The position numbers and the translations under genes are program-made. The notes beneath the pieces were generated by a model. That model was given only the letters and a program-made list of their open reading frames with translations, did not search any database and had not been told where the DNA came from. Shown in pieces: positions 61,968-64,000 of a stretch of 64,000 bases of DNA (position 1 is its first letter; every line of letters begins with the position of its first letter). Origin of the DNA: Monomorium pharaonis (lineage: Eukaryota; Arthropoda; Insecta; Hymenoptera; Formicidae); NCBI RefSeq assembly GCF_013373865.1, contig NC_050470.1, forward strand, positions 8,850,373-8,914,372, in the 5' to 3' direction.

Positions 61968-62322
61968 CTCTAAGAAAAAATATATGATATTAACGACTGT
62001 AATTGCATAGTAAACCATAACCAAGAATATTATTTTCATAATAATTATTACTGTAATATTAATAATAATAATCATATATTTATGATAATGCTTATAGTGA
62101 TTGTTTTAGAATACGACTTACTATATTAAAATATACCCCCATTTTGGTTACGGCAACTTTATCATAGTTATATAGACTAATATTATGATTATGAGAATTT
62201 CAATATAGTTTAAACAAAATATTTATATTTTTGAACAACTATAAAAATACGGCTGAGTCCAAAATAACTATAAATTACATACACTGATGTTATGGTTACC
62301 GCACCTATTTCTTTTCTCAGTG
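61968..62322 (+). mobile_element. Family C MITE, copy C3
   Basis: The 355-bp element has ends CTCTAAGAAAAAAT and TTCTTTTCTCAGTG, with TA on both sides (61,966-61,967 and 62,323-62,324). The internal blocks match C1 and C2. It lies about 170 bp from C2 in the opposite orientation, so the pair could form a large hairpin in RNA or single-stranded DNA. It is non-coding. Confidence 0.8.
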
Positions 62323-62596
62323 TAGAAGTCTTATATGATCGATATTTTCGATTTGTGCGTTAATTTCGTTTTAGAAATTTAGGCTACTGCAAATGAGCAT
62401 AAGTTTTCACTCCTCTATAATTGATAACAGTTTAGAGGACGTGTATCGATCGCGGGCCTTTACGTAATAAAAGGCGTACGCGCGTGGTGCATAGCCTCGT
62501 CGGCGGGACGCGAAATCAGCACCGTTTGTCGTTTTCGTTGTACGCGATATCACTCAGCTCGGCTCGACCCGGCTATTTGTCATTAGACGAGTGCGG

Positions 62597-62615
62597 GCGC
62601 GCGCGCGCGCGCGCG
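62597..62615. repeat. (GC)9 tract
   Basis: Perfect alternating GC, Z-DNA-prone. Confidence 0.9.
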
Positions 62616-63410
62616 GACCTCATTATCCGAATAATTAAACCTTATTATATGATATAGCGAGTGCGAACGCGCGCGCGGCTCGTTATCTAACCGGTTTCGT
62701 CGATGCGCGTCGGAGATAAACTTATCCGGCGTGTAGGAGCGCTTGTAACGTATCAATTATAATATGTAAGGCCGTCCGTTTCGCGCTCGCACTCCCGCGC
62801 CTCGCTTTATCGCGCCGTAAAACGCGCCGCGGAAACGCGTTCCGCCCGAGCGCCGCGCGACTCGACGGCGATATTGGGAAAGGAGCGGAGAAGCGTGTAA
62901 ACGAAAAAACTTACTTAATCTCGCTTTTCCACAAATCGCAGATGTAACGTTGATAACTAATAACGAGCGCGCGTTTAGCTCTCGGAACGAATGACGCAAC
63001 CGGGGGATCAAACGGCCCGCGTCGTTTTTCAATTAACTCGTCGGGTCTAGGGGAAAAAAAAAAAAAAAAATTAGCGCTACTCGAAACGGAAAATATATAA
63101 TAACTGCTGATACTCGCCTTCAGATACTCGTTAATTTATTTTAATCTCCATTGGGCGATTATACGTGGCGGCGCGTACGATACAAACAACACAGCTGAAT
63201 CGAATTTTACATGTTAATGTTTAACGAGCGAGCTATCGTAGCACCGTTTACCGCCACGGTTTTAACACGGTTGAACATATTAACGCGAAACAAAGGCGGC
63301 TTCGTTCCGTGCCGGGGAATCGCGGATCGCGTCAATCTATCGCGCTGCGAGAAAACCGGAGATGTTGGCTCTCCTCTCAATTTCGAGCGAACGAGAGAAA
63401 AAGATAGGGA

Positions 63411-63450
63411 TAGAGAGAGAGAGGGAGAAAGAGAGAGAGAGAGAGAGAGA
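63411..63450. repeat. (GA)n microsatellite
   Basis: 40-bp GA tract with short interruptions. Confidence 0.92.
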
Positions 63451-63507
63451 CCGGCGAGGCGCGTCGTTTGAAGTCGCGAAAGAGCCGCGAGGTGAATTCA
63501 GCTATCT

Positions 63508-63543
63508 CGCCGTCGCCGCCGTCGTCGCCGCCGTCGTCGTCGC
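63508..63543. repeat. (GCC/GTC)n trinucleotide repeat
   Basis: Twelve imperfect GCC and GTC units. The Val/Ala and Asp/Gly open frames follow from this. Confidence 0.88.
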
Positions 63544-64000
63544 CGGCATCCCACCGCGATAACGCCATTATGCGAATTCGCGCGATTTGCATATTTCAGA
63601 AAGCGCTGCACAGGAAAGCATAAACAACTCCGTTCGCAACGAGAGCGCCGCGCGGCTTCCTCGTCAGATGAGTTACACGCATGGAAGATTTACGAAGAAA
63701 GAGAGAGAGAGGGGAGAGAGGAGAGGAGAAAGAGAGAAGGAGAGAACGTACATTTCCTCTTTCTTTCCACCGCCTCCCTTTTTCGCGCTCTCTTCCTTTG
63801 TGCCGACACGTTTTGAATTCAAGCGCACGTTGCTTTAATCAATCGCAAAACGTCTTCTGATAAAAAAAAAAAAAGATTCGGACTCTAATTTATACAAGTG
63901 CTTAAATCCCTAAAGATTATATCTATAGTCGATTAGAAATTATAATATATTAATAATTCACACAGAAAAGGGAAGGGCAAGGGTTAAGTGAGTGGTTTTT

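Larger units (their letters stand above)
62325..64000. other. No gene seen; CpG-rich DNA
   Basis: Balanced to GC-rich with (GC)n, (GA)n and (GTC/GCC)n tracts and a 17-A run at 63,054-63,070. Open frames overlap on both strands and have no domain. Confidence 0.55.

Noticed and set aside
1..64000. tRNA, rRNA, snRNA or known microRNA genes
   Set aside because: Eye-scanned for B-box-like GGTTCRANYCC motifs and familiar microRNA mature sequences. Only isolated fragments without a matching cloverleaf or hairpin were seen. A covariance-model scan would be decisive.
1..64000. CRISPR array, prophage or bacterial operon
   Set aside because: No regularly spaced direct repeats and no gene packing; the repeats and composition are eukaryotic.

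Overview
This window looks like nuclear DNA of an insect, most likely a hymenopteran and plausibly an ant. That is an inference from composition, since no diagnostic gene is present. Three features support it. CpG is not depleted: CG-rich runs and perfect (CG)n tracts are common. GC-richer blocks alternate sharply with AT-rich islands of 0.4-2 kb. Long perfect (GA)n/(CT)n and (CA)n microsatellites are unusually dense. I found no operon-like gene packing, no convincing RNA gene, and no open frame with a recognisable protein domain. The many open frames of 60-330 codons lie in GC-rich or low-complexity DNA, where several frames on both strands are open at once. I therefore read the window as intergenic DNA or the interior of a very long intron and annotate no protein-coding gene with confidence.

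Layout. The GC-richer blocks (about 1.6-13.8, 14.6-15.7, 16.2-22.8, 24.2-26.7, 27.5-29.9, 31.6-32.9, 33.5-34.5, 35.1-41.2, 43.7-51.9, 52.6-53.9, 55.2-60.4 and 62.3-64.0 kb) carry most of the (GA)n/(CT)n tracts, the (CG)n tracts, G-runs, trinucleotide repeats and a few perfect GC palindromes. The AT-rich islands (about 13.8-14.3, 15.7-16.2, 22.8-24.2, 26.7-27.5, 29.9-31.6, 32.9-33.5, 34.5-35.1, 41.2-43.7, 51.9-52.6, 53.9-55.2 and 60.4-62.3 kb) carry most of the recognisable transposon-derived DNA.

The main content is a set of short, palindromic, non-coding transposable elements (MITEs). Family A has two copies (1.3 and 54.3 kb) with long inverted arms, an internal 34-bp sub-repeat and 7-9 bp flanking direct repeats. 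One 140-bp element at 30.6 kb has 29-bp perfect inverted arms and TTA flanks, as in PIF/Harbinger. A larger set (families B, C, D, E, F and G) shares termini beginning CAC followed by A-rich sequence, with TA on both sides, as in IS630-Tc1-mariner elements. Two nests are visible. A 1,035-bp family E element (30,447-31,481) was entered by the Harbinger-like MITE and by a family D MITE. A family C element near 61.2-61.8 kb was entered by a family B element. These nests give a relative order of insertion.

The most useful leads are the nested MITEs, the shared TA|CAC termini, an isolated 127-bp hairpin at 19.5 kb, a 28-bp perfect GC palindrome at 5.0 kb, and one possible terminal exon at 14.3 kb. 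No set of genes acting together can be described because none was found.
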